19,517 nt of DNA from CAYUNI01 sp964446245 (GCA_964446245.1 CAYUNI010000012.1:1-19517), one strand, 5' to 3'. Positions 7,230 through 15,682 are shown, numbered from the stretch's first letter. The notes: generated by a model from the letters alone, not told the origin. Made by a program: numbers and translations.

Positions 7230-7259
7230 AAAAAATCGGCAATTTTAAGCCGATTTTTT
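7230..7259 (+). terminator. Intrinsic terminator after nrdJ
   Basis: AAAAAATCGGC and GCCGATTTTTT form an 11-bp stem around an 8-base loop, ending in the T run. The A run on the other side would let it work in both directions, but no minus-strand gene reads into it. Confidence 0.85.
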
Positions 7260-7277
7260 GTATGGTGGAAAAAGAGA

Positions 7278-7305
7278 TAGACAGGCTTTTGTTAAGTGCT
7301 AGAAT
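7278..7305 (+). promoter_or_regulatory. Promoter of the large secreted protein gene
   Basis: TAGACA (7278-7283), a 16-base spacer, then TAGAAT (7300-7305), with TGC in front of the -10 box (extended -10). The ATG follows at 7330, giving a leader of about 18 bases that holds a weak AAGAGAAG ribosome-binding candidate. Confidence 0.6.
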
Positions 7306-7329
7306 AAAGTTAAGAGAAGCCTATTTTCC

Positions 7330-10300
7330 ATGTTGTTTTATCGTAAAATTTTATTTGGTTGTTTTCTGGTTAGCCTGTTGGCTGGCGCTCCTTTGATTGG
7401 TCAAGCCGCGACGATCGCTGAATTGCAAGCGAAGGTCGCTAGTCTTTTGGCTGAGATTGCTCAACTTACTTCAGTCAAAGCGAAGAATTCCTCGGCGACA
7501 ATTTCCGGAGGTTTGAAATTAAAATCTTCTCTACATTTAGGTTCAACTGATGGAAAAACAGCAGGACAAGTATCTTTACTTCAGCAGTTTTTAAAAGAAC
7601 AAGGGCTTTATACAGGGCCAGTTGGTGGAACAGTTGGCCCCAATACTGAAAAAGCAATTAAAGAATTTCAAAAACGAAACGGTATTGTTTATTTTGGAAA
7701 TTATTTGACGACTGGTTATGGGGCGACTGGGCCCAAGACTCGAGCTAAGATTTTAGAGGTTAGTCGTTTGAATAAAAATGTTTCTTTAGAATCATCACCA
7801 GCGGCATCTGTTTCGGCAGGCGGTGGGGGTGGCTCTGGTGGGGGATCTGGGAGGACTACTACTTTACAAGATCAGCCAGCAAGTCTTTCTGGGGTGCCAG
7901 TAGCAACGAGTTATTCTGGTCCCCCGACCCAAATTAGTGAGATCGATTCTGCGCCAATATCTAATACTACTCCGCCAGAATCTTCTCAGGTAGAAGTCGG
8001 ACAAACTATTAACAATTTGACCGCAGCAATCAGTATTTCAGCAGGAGCATCTTGGAAAAATTTGAGCAAGAGTACTTATTTCCCGACAAGTGCCACTACT
8101 CAAAAAACAACAGGGGTAAGTTATACAACAAACTATCGAGGCTATGCTCCACTCCCAGTCTTTTTTGAAGCTTGGCAGTCTTCGCCGAAAGAAAAAATCG
8201 CCGAATATGAATGGACTTTTAATGATCCTAATTCTTATGGTCAAAATCCAAATATTTTTCGGGGGATGAATAGTGCTCATGTTTTTGAGAAGCCAGGGAC
8301 TTATAATGTCACTTTGCGAGTGAGAGATCAGGCGGGGAATTATTCAGCGCCTGTCACTGAGCGAGTAGTTGTCTTACCTCGAGATGGGGCAGAATATTGG
8401 GTTGATGCTGTATCGGGCAGTGATCAAAATTCTGGTTCTAAAAATGCTCCGTGGAAGACCTTCGATCGGGTTTTGGATTATGTGGCGGCCAATCGTTTTT
8501 CACCGGGAGATACGGTTTATTTTAAACGGGGACAGATTTTTTCTGTCACTAAAAGTATCGGCGCTCAAGGGCAATTAAAAAATGTTTTGTTCACCGCCGA
8601 GCCGGGGTCTGGTACCAAGCCACTCATTCAGTTTTCTGGTCAAGGCATTGTCCCGCATTTTCTTCGTCGAACGGGAGCGGGATTGGGCTATGTTGCGTTT
8701 ACTGATTTAGATTTTAGTTTTGTCAGTCCGAATGGGTCGCCATTTGTTAATCAGACTGGTGGCGGTGAGGGTGAAGGGTTGATTGGACTCTATGGAGATA
8801 ATGCCCGAGCGCAGAATATTTTACTTTTGCGAGTAAAGGCCTACAATCCAAAACAAAGTGTTCTATTGTTTTCTACAGCGGTTCCTTACGCTTCAGATAT
8901 TTTTATTGTTGATTCTTTTATCGGTGATCTTTCAATCAAAGATTATGGGGATACTCGAATCTTTGGCTCGATGTCGCGTCTAGCTGTTTTAAATAGTGAT
9001 TTTGATTTGTCGGGTAATCATGTCTTTTATCTTCAGTCAGTAGATAAGGCGGTGTTTAGTGGAAATCATTTTTCGCGAGTTGCTTTTGGGCGGACCGCTT
9101 TGCGTATCACTGGTTTTAACCCACCATATCCGGCCAATAATATTTTAGTTGCAAATAATATATTTGACGGCTGGATTGATCCGCGGACTAACAACGATGA
9201 CCATAATAATGGCCGAGAAGTCTTTAATGGCGGTGGCAATAGTTTTAATTATCTTTTAGTGGAATTTGCCGCTAATGCTCCAGATAAAGATAAATTAATT
9301 AATAATTTAGTTTTTGAACGGAATATTATTCGTAATGCCCAGCAGTGCCTTTCTTTGGCTGATATCCAGGGTGGCATTATCCGTAATAATTTATTTATTA
9401 ATTGCGATCAGGCTCTTAGTATTGGGATGTTTAGACAGTGGGATCGGTTTCCCTCGCGCGACATAGTAATTAATAATAATTCTTTTCTTAGTGCCAAAGG
9501 GACTCCTTTTAAAATCTATTCTTTTGCTGGTAGCGCGACTTATCCAGCGACTCAATACCAACACCAAAATATTTCCCTTTTCAATAATCTTTTTTATCAA
9601 GAAAAATTTGGCTCGACTGATCGCTGGCTTTTTATCCCTGATCGACCACTTATCTTAAATACTTTTAAATCAGATAATAATATTTTTTATTCTCCTGTCT
9701 CGGTTCGACCATTTTTAATTGGCTCTCGTCCTGTTTTGGATTGGGCGGCTTGGCAAAAGATGGGTTTTGATCTTTCAGGGACAACCACCAACCCTAAATT
9801 GGCTGGCGGTTTCCCGCGATTAGGGGGATATTCTTCCGGCCATCCGACTCTCACTGAGGGGGCTTCTGAAATAAGTAGTTTAATTTCAGGATTGCGACCG
9901 AGTGCCGGTAGCCCAGCAATAGATGGCGGACGGAATATCGGCACGGCCTTTGGTTTAAACGATTATTCTGGACAAAATCGAATTCAGAGTCGACAAGTGG
10001 ATATCGGTGCTTTGGAATCTTCTTTTTCTCGAGCTGAAATTAGTCAACCAGCCATGAATCAAGATGGTAATTTGAGTGTGGCGACAACATCTTCTTCTGG
10101 TAATGCCGCAACCACAAACAATAATCAGACTACGGGAGGGACTACTGGCAATACAGCCTCGGTGCCGACGACGGTGGATTTAAGCGCCGGATTAGTTGTC
10201 TATTATAGTTTTGATAATTTTTCTGGACAAGGGGTAGGAGATACTGTCAGCGGGAAGATTGCTTCTTGTGGATCAGTTTGTCCCTCTTCTCTTGGAGGGA

Positions 10301-10884
10301 TGGTCGGCCAAGCACTTTCTTTTAATGGGACAAGTACTTATCTAAAAATAGATAACGACACTTCATTAAATCCAGTTAAGAATTTTTCAATAAGTTTATG
10401 GCTTAAAGCTGATAATTGGTCTGGTGGAAATAGGCGGATTATTCAAAAGGGGGCAACCGATAATCAGTATCGATTGACCGAACAAAGCGGATCATTATTG
10501 TTTGAATTAAAAGGGGTGTCGAGCGTGACGGCCCCGCTACCATCGACTGGTTCGTGGCATCATTTGGTGGCTGTTTATGATGGTGTAAATATAAAAATTT
10601 ATCAGGATGGTGTTTTGGTAAATAAGCGTGGAGCGAGTGGTAATCCTTTAGTTTCTGGTGATCCACTCTATATTGGGACTAAGACTAGCGCTTCACCAGC
10701 CGGAGATTATTTTTCTGGTCAATTAGATGAGATTAGATTATATAATCGCGCCCTAACAGAAAATGAGATTCGGACATTGGCAGGCAAGCCTATTTTGGGT
10801 GGTTTTATCAGCAATCAAGCAGCGGCGACCAGAGATGTTTTACTTAAAATAATCAAGGAAATTAAGGATTTTTTCGCGCAGTAA
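7330..10884 (+). CDS. Exported modular surface protein: peptidoglycan-binding, PKD, beta-helix and LamG domains
   Basis: 1184 aa. A Sec signal peptide (1-26, ending GQA) is followed by a short heptad stretch (IAELQAKVASLLAEIAQL) common at the start of secreted CPR proteins. Residues about 70-145 form a peptidoglycan-binding (PG_binding_1-like) domain. A glycine/serine linker (163-174) and a Thr/Ser/Pro region follow. About 265-350 is a PKD-like beta-sandwich (EYEWTFNDP, HVFEKPGTYNVTLRV). About 355-898 is a right-handed beta-helix of the parallel-beta repeat type, rich in NNxF rungs, ending with the SPAIDGG and VDIGALE motifs seen in such proteins. After another Ser/Thr/Asn linker, 953-1152 is a LamG/concanavalin-like domain, then an amphipathic C-terminal helix. 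No LPXTG anchor is seen. It probably binds the wall through the N-terminal domain and sugars through the others; whether the helix is an active polysaccharide lyase is not clear. It has its own promoter and is followed by rnpB. Confidence 0.85.
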   Translation: MLFYRKILFGCFLVSLLAGAPLIGQAATIAELQAKVASLLAEIAQLTSVKAKNSSATISGGLKLKSSLHLGSTDGKTAGQVSLLQQFLKEQGLYTGPVGGTVGPNTEKAIKEFQKRNGIVYFGNYLTTGYGATGPKTRAKILEVSRLNKNVSLESSPAASVSAGGGGGSGGGSGRTTTLQDQPASLSGVPVATSYSGPPTQISEIDSAPISNTTPPESSQVEVGQTINNLTAAISISAGASWKNLSKSTYFPTSATTQKTTGVSYTTNYRGYAPLPVFFEAWQSSPKEKIAEYEWTFNDPNSYGQNPNIFRGMNSAHVFEKPGTYNVTLRVRDQAGNYSAPVTERVVVLPRDGAEYWVDAVSGSDQNSGSKNAPWKTFDRVLDYVAANRFSPGDTVYFKRGQIFSVTKSIGAQGQLKNVLFTAEPGSGTKPLIQFSGQGIVPHFLRRTGAGLGYVAFTDLDFSFVSPNGSPFVNQTGGGEGEGLIGLYGDNARAQNILLLRVKAYNPKQSVLLFSTAVPYASDIFIVDSFIGDLSIKDYGDTRIFGSMSRLAVLNSDFDLSGNHVFYLQSVDKAVFSGNHFSRVAFGRTALRITGFNPPYPANNILVANNIFDGWIDPRTNNDDHNNGREVFNGGGNSFNYLLVEFAANAPDKDKLINNLVFERNIIRNAQQCLSLADIQGGIIRNNLFINCDQALSIGMFRQWDRFPSRDIVINNNSFLSAKGTPFKIYSFAGSATYPATQYQHQNISLFNNLFYQEKFGSTDRWLFIPDRPLILNTFKSDNNIFYSPVSVRPFLIGSRPVLDWAAWQKMGFDLSGTTTNPKLAGGFPRLGGYSSGHPTLTEGASEISSLISGLRPSAGSPAIDGGRNIGTAFGLNDYSGQNRIQSRQVDIGALESSFSRAEISQPAMNQDGNLSVATTSSSGNAATTNNNQTTGGTTGNTASVPTTVDLSAGLVVYYSFDNFSGQGVGDTVSGKIASCGSVCPSSLGGMVGQALSFNGTSTYLKIDNDTSLNPVKNFSISLWLKADNWSGGNRRIIQKGATDNQYRLTEQSGSLLFELKGVSSVTAPLPSTGSWHHLVAVYDGVNIKIYQDGVLVNKRGASGNPLVSGDPLYIGTKTSASPAGDYFSGQLDEIRLYNRALTENEIRTLAGKPILGGFISNQAAATRDVLLKIIKEIKDFFAQ

Positions 10885-10915
10885 AGTTTTATCCCTTCCT
10901 TTTTTCTCAAAAATA

Positions 10916-10924
10916 TGATATAAT
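10916..10924 (+). promoter_or_regulatory. Extended -10 promoter of rnpB
   Basis: TGA followed by TATAAT (10919-10924) is a perfect -10 box with an extended TGn element; no good -35 box is visible. The RNA start at about 10931 is 7 bases downstream, as expected. Confidence 0.75.
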
Positions 10925-10930
10925 TATAGA

Positions 10931-11320
10931 GGTTGTTGGTGGGTAGCTGTCGCTATTCCTTTTGGAGTAGCGAAGGAAAGTCCGAACACTCATTTAATAT
11001 TTTTGAATATTAAATAAGATGATAGCGGGTAACGCCCGTCCACCGCAAGGTGCGAGGTGCGAGCAGAGACGCCTTGATTTGAAAAGATCAGGGTAGCCGT
11101 CAGAGATGAAAGTTTTTGACGGTTAAGTTCAATAGCAATATTGAAAGTGAAACGGCTAAATCCTTATCAGAGTGCAAGGCCGTGCCCCTCCCCAGTCTGG
11201 GAAAATTTTTTCCAAACTGGGGAGGGGAGTGCCGCTTGAGCCAGCCAGTAATGTCTGGCCTAGATAAATAGCTACACACTGCCTAAGGCAGGGACAGAAT
11301 TCGGCTTATAACCAGCAACC
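10931..11320 (+). ncRNA. rnpB: RNase P RNA (ribozyme component, bacterial)
   Basis: Catalytic RNA that removes 5' leaders from precursor tRNAs. Conserved blocks are present in order: P1 strand GGUUGUUGG paired with CCAGCAACC at the end; the P3 hairpin and GAAGGAAAGUCCGAAC (P4 region, 10972-10987); GGUAACGCC; GCAGAGACGCC; GUGAAACGGCUAAAUCC; GCUUGAGCCAGCCAG; GGCCUAGAUAAAUAGCU; and ACAGAAUUCGGCUUAUAACC. The layout follows the ancestral type A with two differences. An all-A/U hairpin (10 bp, near 10992-11015) lies on the 5' side. The P15-P17 area (11170-11235) is one long hairpin whose 12-bp arms read CCCCUCCCCAGU/ACUGGGGAGGGG. The GGU motif expected in loop L15, which would pair with tRNA CCA, is not seen there. 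The 3' P1 strand overlaps the terminator palindrome. Confidence 0.95.
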
Positions 11321-11359
11321 ACCAAAAAATCCCCTCTGGGGGATTTTTTGGTGGTTGCT
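11314..11359. terminator. 21-bp perfect palindrome: bidirectional terminator between rnpB and the MerR-like gene
   Basis: The arms 11314-11334 and 11339-11359 are perfect inverted repeats around a 4-base loop (TCTG). The core is A6-TCCCC/GGGGA-T6, so each strand has a G/C stem followed by six T. It can end rnpB on the plus strand and the regulator gene on the minus strand. The left arm includes the 3' strand of RNase P helix P1 and the right arm reaches the stop codon of the regulator. Confidence 0.88.
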
Positions 11360-11573
11360 AGGCTGTGAGTTTAGCTCGTGGTTTTTTGAGGGGATTATTT
11401 TTGATAAATTTTTGCAGATCATTGATATCATATAGACGGTAATGATTTTGAGGGCAGAGGGAAGCTTTTAGCCGTCCGCAACGGTCCCAGTGGCGCAATG
11501 TTTCTGGGCTTACTCCGATTATTTCAGCAGCGATATTTATGGTCACTAATTTTTTGGAAGAATTTGTAAACAT
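11358..11573 (-). CDS. MerR-like helix-turn-helix DNA-binding protein
   Basis: 71 aa. Residues 11-30 form the winged-helix/HTH start (INIAAEIIGVSPETLRHWDR, the MerR pattern AAExxGVSxxTLRxW), followed by the wing GRL...NHYRLYDINDLQKF (33-56) and a basic tail. There is no long effector-binding or coiled-coil domain, so it resembles the small MerR-type regulators and excisionase-like proteins rather than full MerR sensors. It is divergent from the O-antigen-ligase/TPR gene. Its -10 box overlaps that gene's -10 box, and a perfect inverted repeat lies between them, which suggests autoregulation and control of the neighbour. No mobile element genes are nearby, so a regulator is favoured over an excisionase. 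It is convergent with rnpB, sharing the palindromic terminator. Confidence 0.82.
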   Translation of the reverse strand: MFTNSSKKLVTINIAAEIIGVSPETLRHWDRCGRLKASLCPQNHYRLYDINDLQKFIKNNPLKKPRAKLTA

Positions 11574-11581
11574 ATTTTTGT

Positions 11582-11610
11582 TTGCTGGTTGTCTGTGCTT
11601 GTATTATACT
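11582..11610 (+). promoter_or_regulatory. Promoter of the O-antigen-ligase/TPR gene
   Basis: TTGCTG (11582-11587), a 17-base spacer, then TATACT (11605-11610). The start is expected near 11617. This rules out the TTG at 11582 as a start codon, because it lies in the -35 box. Confidence 0.7.
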
Positions 11611-11630
11611 AAGAGGAATTAGAAAGTCTA
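11603..11630 (-). promoter_or_regulatory. Promoter of the MerR-like gene, overlapping the opposite promoter
   Basis: On the minus strand, TAGACT (11630-11625), a 16-base spacer, then TATAAT (11608-11603). Four bases of this -10 box are shared with the plus-strand TATACT, so the two promoters cannot be opened independently. Confidence 0.55.
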
Positions 11631-11633
11631 ATT
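11617..11633. promoter_or_regulatory. Perfect 7-3-7 inverted repeat, candidate operator
   Basis: AATTAGA-AAG-TCTAATT. It covers the expected transcription start of the plus-strand gene and contains the -35 box of the MerR-like gene, a natural position for a repressor or MerR-type activator. It could also form a small hairpin in the plus-strand leader. Confidence 0.5.
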
Positions 11634-11644
11634 TTATTTTTGTT

Positions 11645-13996
11645 ATGCCACGAACTTGGTCTTTAAAGCAAAATTTTTCTTTAGAAAAAGCCACTTGGGT
11701 TATTTTAGCTGGTGTTTTTGGCTTGACCCCAATTTTCTTTTTGCCAATTTCTTGGCTATCTCTTTTGGGCTCTAAAGAGCTGTGGCTTTTGATTGGCGCG
11801 TTTATTATTTTTATTTTACTTTGGGTTAAATTTTTTCAAGCGGGACAAGTGGTCTGGCCTAAAAATCATCTTTTGACTGCTGGCGGGGTTTTATTTTTAA
11901 TTTTTGTTTTGAGTGGGATATTTTCTTTGACGAACCGATCGTGGATAAGTGATTTTAACATTCTTAATTCCGTCGCGGTTTGGGGTTTTTTGCTTTTCTT
12001 CTTTGTTGCTTCAATGTTTTTGGCAAATAAAAAAGATCGTATTTGGACGCTGTTTATTTTGTGGGGTCTTTCGACCGTCGTAATGGTGGTTTTCCAACTG
12101 ATTCGCTTTTTCACTGGCTGGTCTTTCGGTGGCTGGTTTCCCCTGCTTTCTTTTACGACAATTGGCTCGTGGTATGGTAGCGGGGTTTTCTTAGGGGGCC
12201 TACTGGTGACATCTGTTGCTTGGCTAGAATTTTTACCACAAGGAAGTCGGGCTAAAATTTGGGCGTGGGCTTTTGCTTTTATTGGTCTGGTGGGAGTAGT
12301 TTTAGCTGGGACAATTTGGCTTTGGTTAATGCTTCTTGTTTTTGGAATTTTAATTTTATGCTATCGTCTGATTGCTAGTGACAAAGGGGAAGAAAGTAAT
12401 TCTTTTAGTATTAGACGACCTTCTTTGTTATTAATTTTTATTGCTTTGCTTTTGGTGATTTTAGGTTGGTCCAACAATGGCTGGTTAAGATCAAATTTAG
12501 ATAATTTTTTGCAATCTAATAATCTGGCTGCTTTAGACGTTAAGCCGGGGATTAGTATTTCTTCAAAAATATTATGGGAAACATGGAAGACAAGGCCTGT
12601 TTTAGGGACGGGGCCGGGAACTTATGATTTAGTTTGGCAAAAGAGTAAACCAAGCGAAATTTTGCCGACACAGTTTTGGTCTGCTTCTTTCCCTTATGCT
12701 TTTAATTTTCCTTTTACGCTTGCTGTTGAGCTAGGGATCCTTGGTCTTTTGGCGTGGCTTGTATTCAGCTTAATCTTTTTTGGCACAGGAATAGTTTTTC
12801 TTGCTTCCAAAAAAACCAATTTAGAAAATGGCTTTCCGGTGGCGATTGTTTTCTCGGCCGCACTTTATTTTTGGATTCAATCTCTGTTTAACAATTTAGA
12901 CTTAACAAGCTGGCTTTACTTTTTTGTTTTCGCGGGAGCGATGCTTGGTTTGATTGTTGCTCAGTGGGGGAAGACTGGCTGGTGGATTTTAGACTTTAAG
13001 AAAAAGCAAAAGTGGCAATTACCAATTTTGTTTTCCTTTATTTTTTCTGGGGTAGTTGTCTTGGCGGCAGGTATTTATTTATCGGTTCAGTTTGGGGCTA
13101 ATTATCTTTTGTCCAAAGCGGCAAGTGCTTTCAATCGAGGAGATTTTGTTAAGAGTGAAGAATTTTTGATCCAGGCGATGCGCCTCAAGCAGAATGATAA
13201 TTTTTATCGGTCATTGGTTGAGTTAAAAATAGCTGAATTGAATAGTATTTTACCTTTGGCTGAAAGTGATAAAGCTAAGTTTCAAGAGCAAGCCAAGATT
13301 CTTTTAGATTCGGCTATTTTTGCTGGTCAAAAAATGGTTGAATTAGAGCCAGCGGATTATCATAATTGGCTCTATCTAGCTAATTTTTATGGTTCATTAA
13401 GCGCCCCGCCATTATCGATACCTGGTTCTTACGACAAGAGCCAAGAATATTTTGCGGAGGCCTTAAAACGAGCGCCCAATCAGCCAGATATTTTTGTCAC
13501 TCAAGCTAAAATTGAGATTTCTTCTAATCGTTTGGAATCAGCCGAGAAATTATTTAAAAAAGCTTTGGAGTTAAAAAATAATTATGCTGAGGCATATTTA
13601 GGGTTGGCACAAATTTTTGAGCTGGCTGGAAAAAAAGATAAAGTCTTAGAATATTTAGGTTTAGCTTTTAATGCTGATCCTAGCAACCAAGATATCGCCT
13701 TTCAGTTCGGGTATTATCTTTATCAGGCTGGAAAGTTTACAGATTCAGCTAAATTGTTAGGGAGCTTGGTCGCTGTGGCTCCGGGTAATGCCAATGCTCG
13801 GTACTTCTTAGCATTATCTTTGTCTAAGATTGGTCAGCAAGAAACAGCCTTGGCGCACTTTGAGCAATTAGCTAAAGATAATCCAACCAATCAAGAATTA
13901 TCTAAAATAATTGCAAACTTGCGCGCTGGTCGTGAGCCACTGGCTACTCCTAAAGTTTCCGTTCCCCCTAAAACAAAGACGGGGGTTAAAAAATAG
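11645..13996 (+). CDS. O-antigen ligase-like (Wzy_C) membrane protein with C-terminal TPR repeats
   Basis: 783 aa from the ATG at 11645. A longer upstream frame from a TTG exists but overlaps the promoter. Residues 15-480 hold about a dozen hydrophobic membrane segments. The hallmark RPVLGTGPGTY (317-327), followed by a large outer loop and FNFPFTLAVELGILGLLAW, matches the O-antigen ligase / polymerase (Wzy_C) family, which transfers or polymerises lipid-linked glycans on the outer face of the membrane. Residues about 488-765 carry tetratricopeptide repeats (AEAYLGLAQIFELAGKKDKVLEYLGLAF and similar) likely facing out, followed by a basic tail (KTKTGVKK). The fusion is common in CPR, where it may glycosylate pili or surface proteins rather than build O-antigen. 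The next gene, murJ, starts 6 bases on, so they form an operon for envelope glycan handling. Confidence 0.83.
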   Translation: MPRTWSLKQNFSLEKATWVILAGVFGLTPIFFLPISWLSLLGSKELWLLIGAFIIFILLWVKFFQAGQVVWPKNHLLTAGGVLFLIFVLSGIFSLTNRSWISDFNILNSVAVWGFLLFFFVASMFLANKKDRIWTLFILWGLSTVVMVVFQLIRFFTGWSFGGWFPLLSFTTIGSWYGSGVFLGGLLVTSVAWLEFLPQGSRAKIWAWAFAFIGLVGVVLAGTIWLWLMLLVFGILILCYRLIASDKGEESNSFSIRRPSLLLIFIALLLVILGWSNNGWLRSNLDNFLQSNNLAALDVKPGISISSKILWETWKTRPVLGTGPGTYDLVWQKSKPSEILPTQFWSASFPYAFNFPFTLAVELGILGLLAWLVFSLIFFGTGIVFLASKKTNLENGFPVAIVFSAALYFWIQSLFNNLDLTSWLYFFVFAGAMLGLIVAQWGKTGWWILDFKKKQKWQLPILFSFIFSGVVVLAAGIYLSVQFGANYLLSKAASAFNRGDFVKSEEFLIQAMRLKQNDNFYRSLVELKIAELNSILPLAESDKAKFQEQAKILLDSAIFAGQKMVELEPADYHNWLYLANFYGSLSAPPLSIPGSYDKSQEYFAEALKRAPNQPDIFVTQAKIEISSNRLESAEKLFKKALELKNNYAEAYLGLAQIFELAGKKDKVLEYLGLAFNADPSNQDIAFQFGYYLYQAGKFTDSAKLLGSLVAVAPGNANARYFLALSLSKIGQQETALAHFEQLAKDNPTNQELSKIIANLRAGREPLATPKVSVPPKTKTGVKK

Positions 13997-14002
13997 ATTA
14001 TA

Positions 14003-15682
14003 ATGGTTAGTCGTTTTCTTCATTTAGTTCGGCGAGAAATTGGAGGCTTGCACGCTGCTGCTTTGATTTTGGGTTTGTCGTCACTTACTTCGCAGATTTT
14101 GGCATTATTTAGGGATCGATTGTTAGCGGGACAATTTGGTGCCAGTATTAATTTGGATATTTATTATGCGGCCTTTCGTTTGCCGGATTTGCTTTATGTG
14201 ACGGTCGCTTCTTTTGTTTCGGTGACGGTAATTATCCCTTTTTTGATAAATCATCTGCGTGATGAGGATAAGACGGTGGCGAGTGAATTTCTAGATTCGG
14301 TTGCTACAGTTTTTTTGGGTGTGATGTTGATTGTAGGAGTTGTTCTTTTTATTCTTATGCCGTTGATTGCTCCGTTGATTGCTCCCGGCTTTGATCAAGG
14401 TTCGTTAGATTTTTTGACTAAATTGTCGCGAATACTTCTTTTGTCACCGATTCTTTTGGGTTTGTCTAATTTGGTAGGAGCGGTCACTCAAGCATACAAG
14501 AAGTTTTTTGCTTATGCTTTAAGTCCGGTATTTTATAATCTCGGTATTATTATTGGAGTCGTTTTGTTCTTTCCTCTTTGGGGATTGTCTGGTCTGGCTT
14601 GGGGAGTAGTCTTGGGAGCGGTTTTTCATTTATTGGTCCAGTGGCCTGTCTTGCGGGAATTAAAACTTTTTCCCGGTCTTACAAGCAAGATTGCTTGGCG
14701 AGAAGTGGGTAATTTGATTTTGGTTTCTGTTCCGCGGACTTTGGCTTTGGCGACGCAACAAATTTCTCTTTTGGTTTTAGTTTCGTTGGCTTCATTGATG
14801 GGGAAAGGCTCAATTTCGGTTTTTAATCTTGCTTCTAATTTGCAATCCGTTCCATTGTCTTTAATCGGGATAAGTTATTCCGTTGCGGCTTTCCCTGTTT
14901 TGGCGGCCCATTTTTCTGGCGGGCGAAAAGAAGAATTCATGCAACAAATTGTCGAAGCCGCTCGGCACATAATCTTTTGGTCAATGCCCGCGGTCGTCCT
15001 CTTTATTGTCTTGCGGGCGCAAATTGTCCGAACGATTTTAGGTTATGGATCCTTTGATTGGGGGGCGACCAAATTGACGGCTGCGGCTTTGGCGATCTTT
15101 GTTGTTTCTATGGCCGCTCAGGCTCTGATTCTGCTTTTGGTGCGAGGGTTTTATGCCGCTGGTCGAACGAAGATCCCGCTTATTGCTAATGTTTCCTCAG
15201 CAATAGTAATAATTGTTTCTGCTCTCGGTTTAAGATTTTTATTTGAGCAATCAGAATTATTCCGCTTTTTCTTGGAAGGACTTTTGCGAGTAGAAAATGT
15301 CCAAGGGGTGGAGATGCTTGTTTTGCCACTAGGCTTTTCTTTGGGCGTTTTTGTTAATTTATTTGGATTGTGGTTTTTGTTTGAAAGAGAATTTGGCGCA
15401 ATCTTCAAATCAATTTGGCGAGCTTTGCGTCAATCTTTTTCGGCGGCAGTGATTGCTGGCTTTGTCGCTTATCAAAATCTTTTTTTCTGGGGTGGTTTTC
15501 TTAATTTAAATAAAGTAAGTGGTATTTTCTTGCAGGGTTTTTTGGCAGGGATAGTGGGTGTGGTCGTCTTTTTGGTAATCTTGGCAATGCTTGATAACGC
15601 CGAGTTGCGGGAGCTCACCACTGCTCTTCATCGTCGTTTTTGGCGCGCTCGCCCAATTTTGCCTGATCAGGGGGAGTTGTAG
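14003..15682 (+). CDS. murJ: Lipid II flippase MurJ (MviN family)
   Basis: Moves the peptidoglycan precursor lipid II from the inner to the outer face of the cytoplasmic membrane. The 559-aa protein has about 14 membrane helices. The N-terminal signature (ILGLSSLTSQILALFRDRLLAGQFG, then LDIYYAAFRLPDLLY) includes the charged residues typical of MurJ, and the central VPRTLALATQQI and SIFNLASNLQSVPLSLIG-like segments (here ISVFNLASNLQSVPLSL) match the family. The length is slightly above the usual 500-520 aa. It begins 6 bases after the O-antigen-ligase gene and is likely co-transcribed with it. Its presence implies a peptidoglycan wall, in line with the peptidoglycan-binding domain of the secreted protein in this window. 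Confidence 0.92.
   Translation: MVSRFLHLVRREIGGLHAAALILGLSSLTSQILALFRDRLLAGQFGASINLDIYYAAFRLPDLLYVTVASFVSVTVIIPFLINHLRDEDKTVASEFLDSVATVFLGVMLIVGVVLFILMPLIAPLIAPGFDQGSLDFLTKLSRILLLSPILLGLSNLVGAVTQAYKKFFAYALSPVFYNLGIIIGVVLFFPLWGLSGLAWGVVLGAVFHLLVQWPVLRELKLFPGLTSKIAWREVGNLILVSVPRTLALATQQISLLVLVSLASLMGKGSISVFNLASNLQSVPLSLIGISYSVAAFPVLAAHFSGGRKEEFMQQIVEAARHIIFWSMPAVVLFIVLRAQIVRTILGYGSFDWGATKLTAAALAIFVVSMAAQALILLLVRGFYAAGRTKIPLIANVSSAIVIIVSALGLRFLFEQSELFRFFLEGLLRVENVQGVEMLVLPLGFSLGVFVNLFGLWFLFEREFGAIFKSIWRALRQSFSAAVIAGFVAYQNLFFWGGFLNLNKVSGIFLQGFLAGIVGVVVFLVILAMLDNAELRELTTALHRRFWRARPILPDQGEL

Noticed and set aside
11582..11644. N-terminal extension of the O-antigen-ligase protein from a TTG codon
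   Set aside because: The TTG lies in the -35 box of a good promoter; the extension would not be transcribed. ATG at 11645 fits a membrane-protein start.
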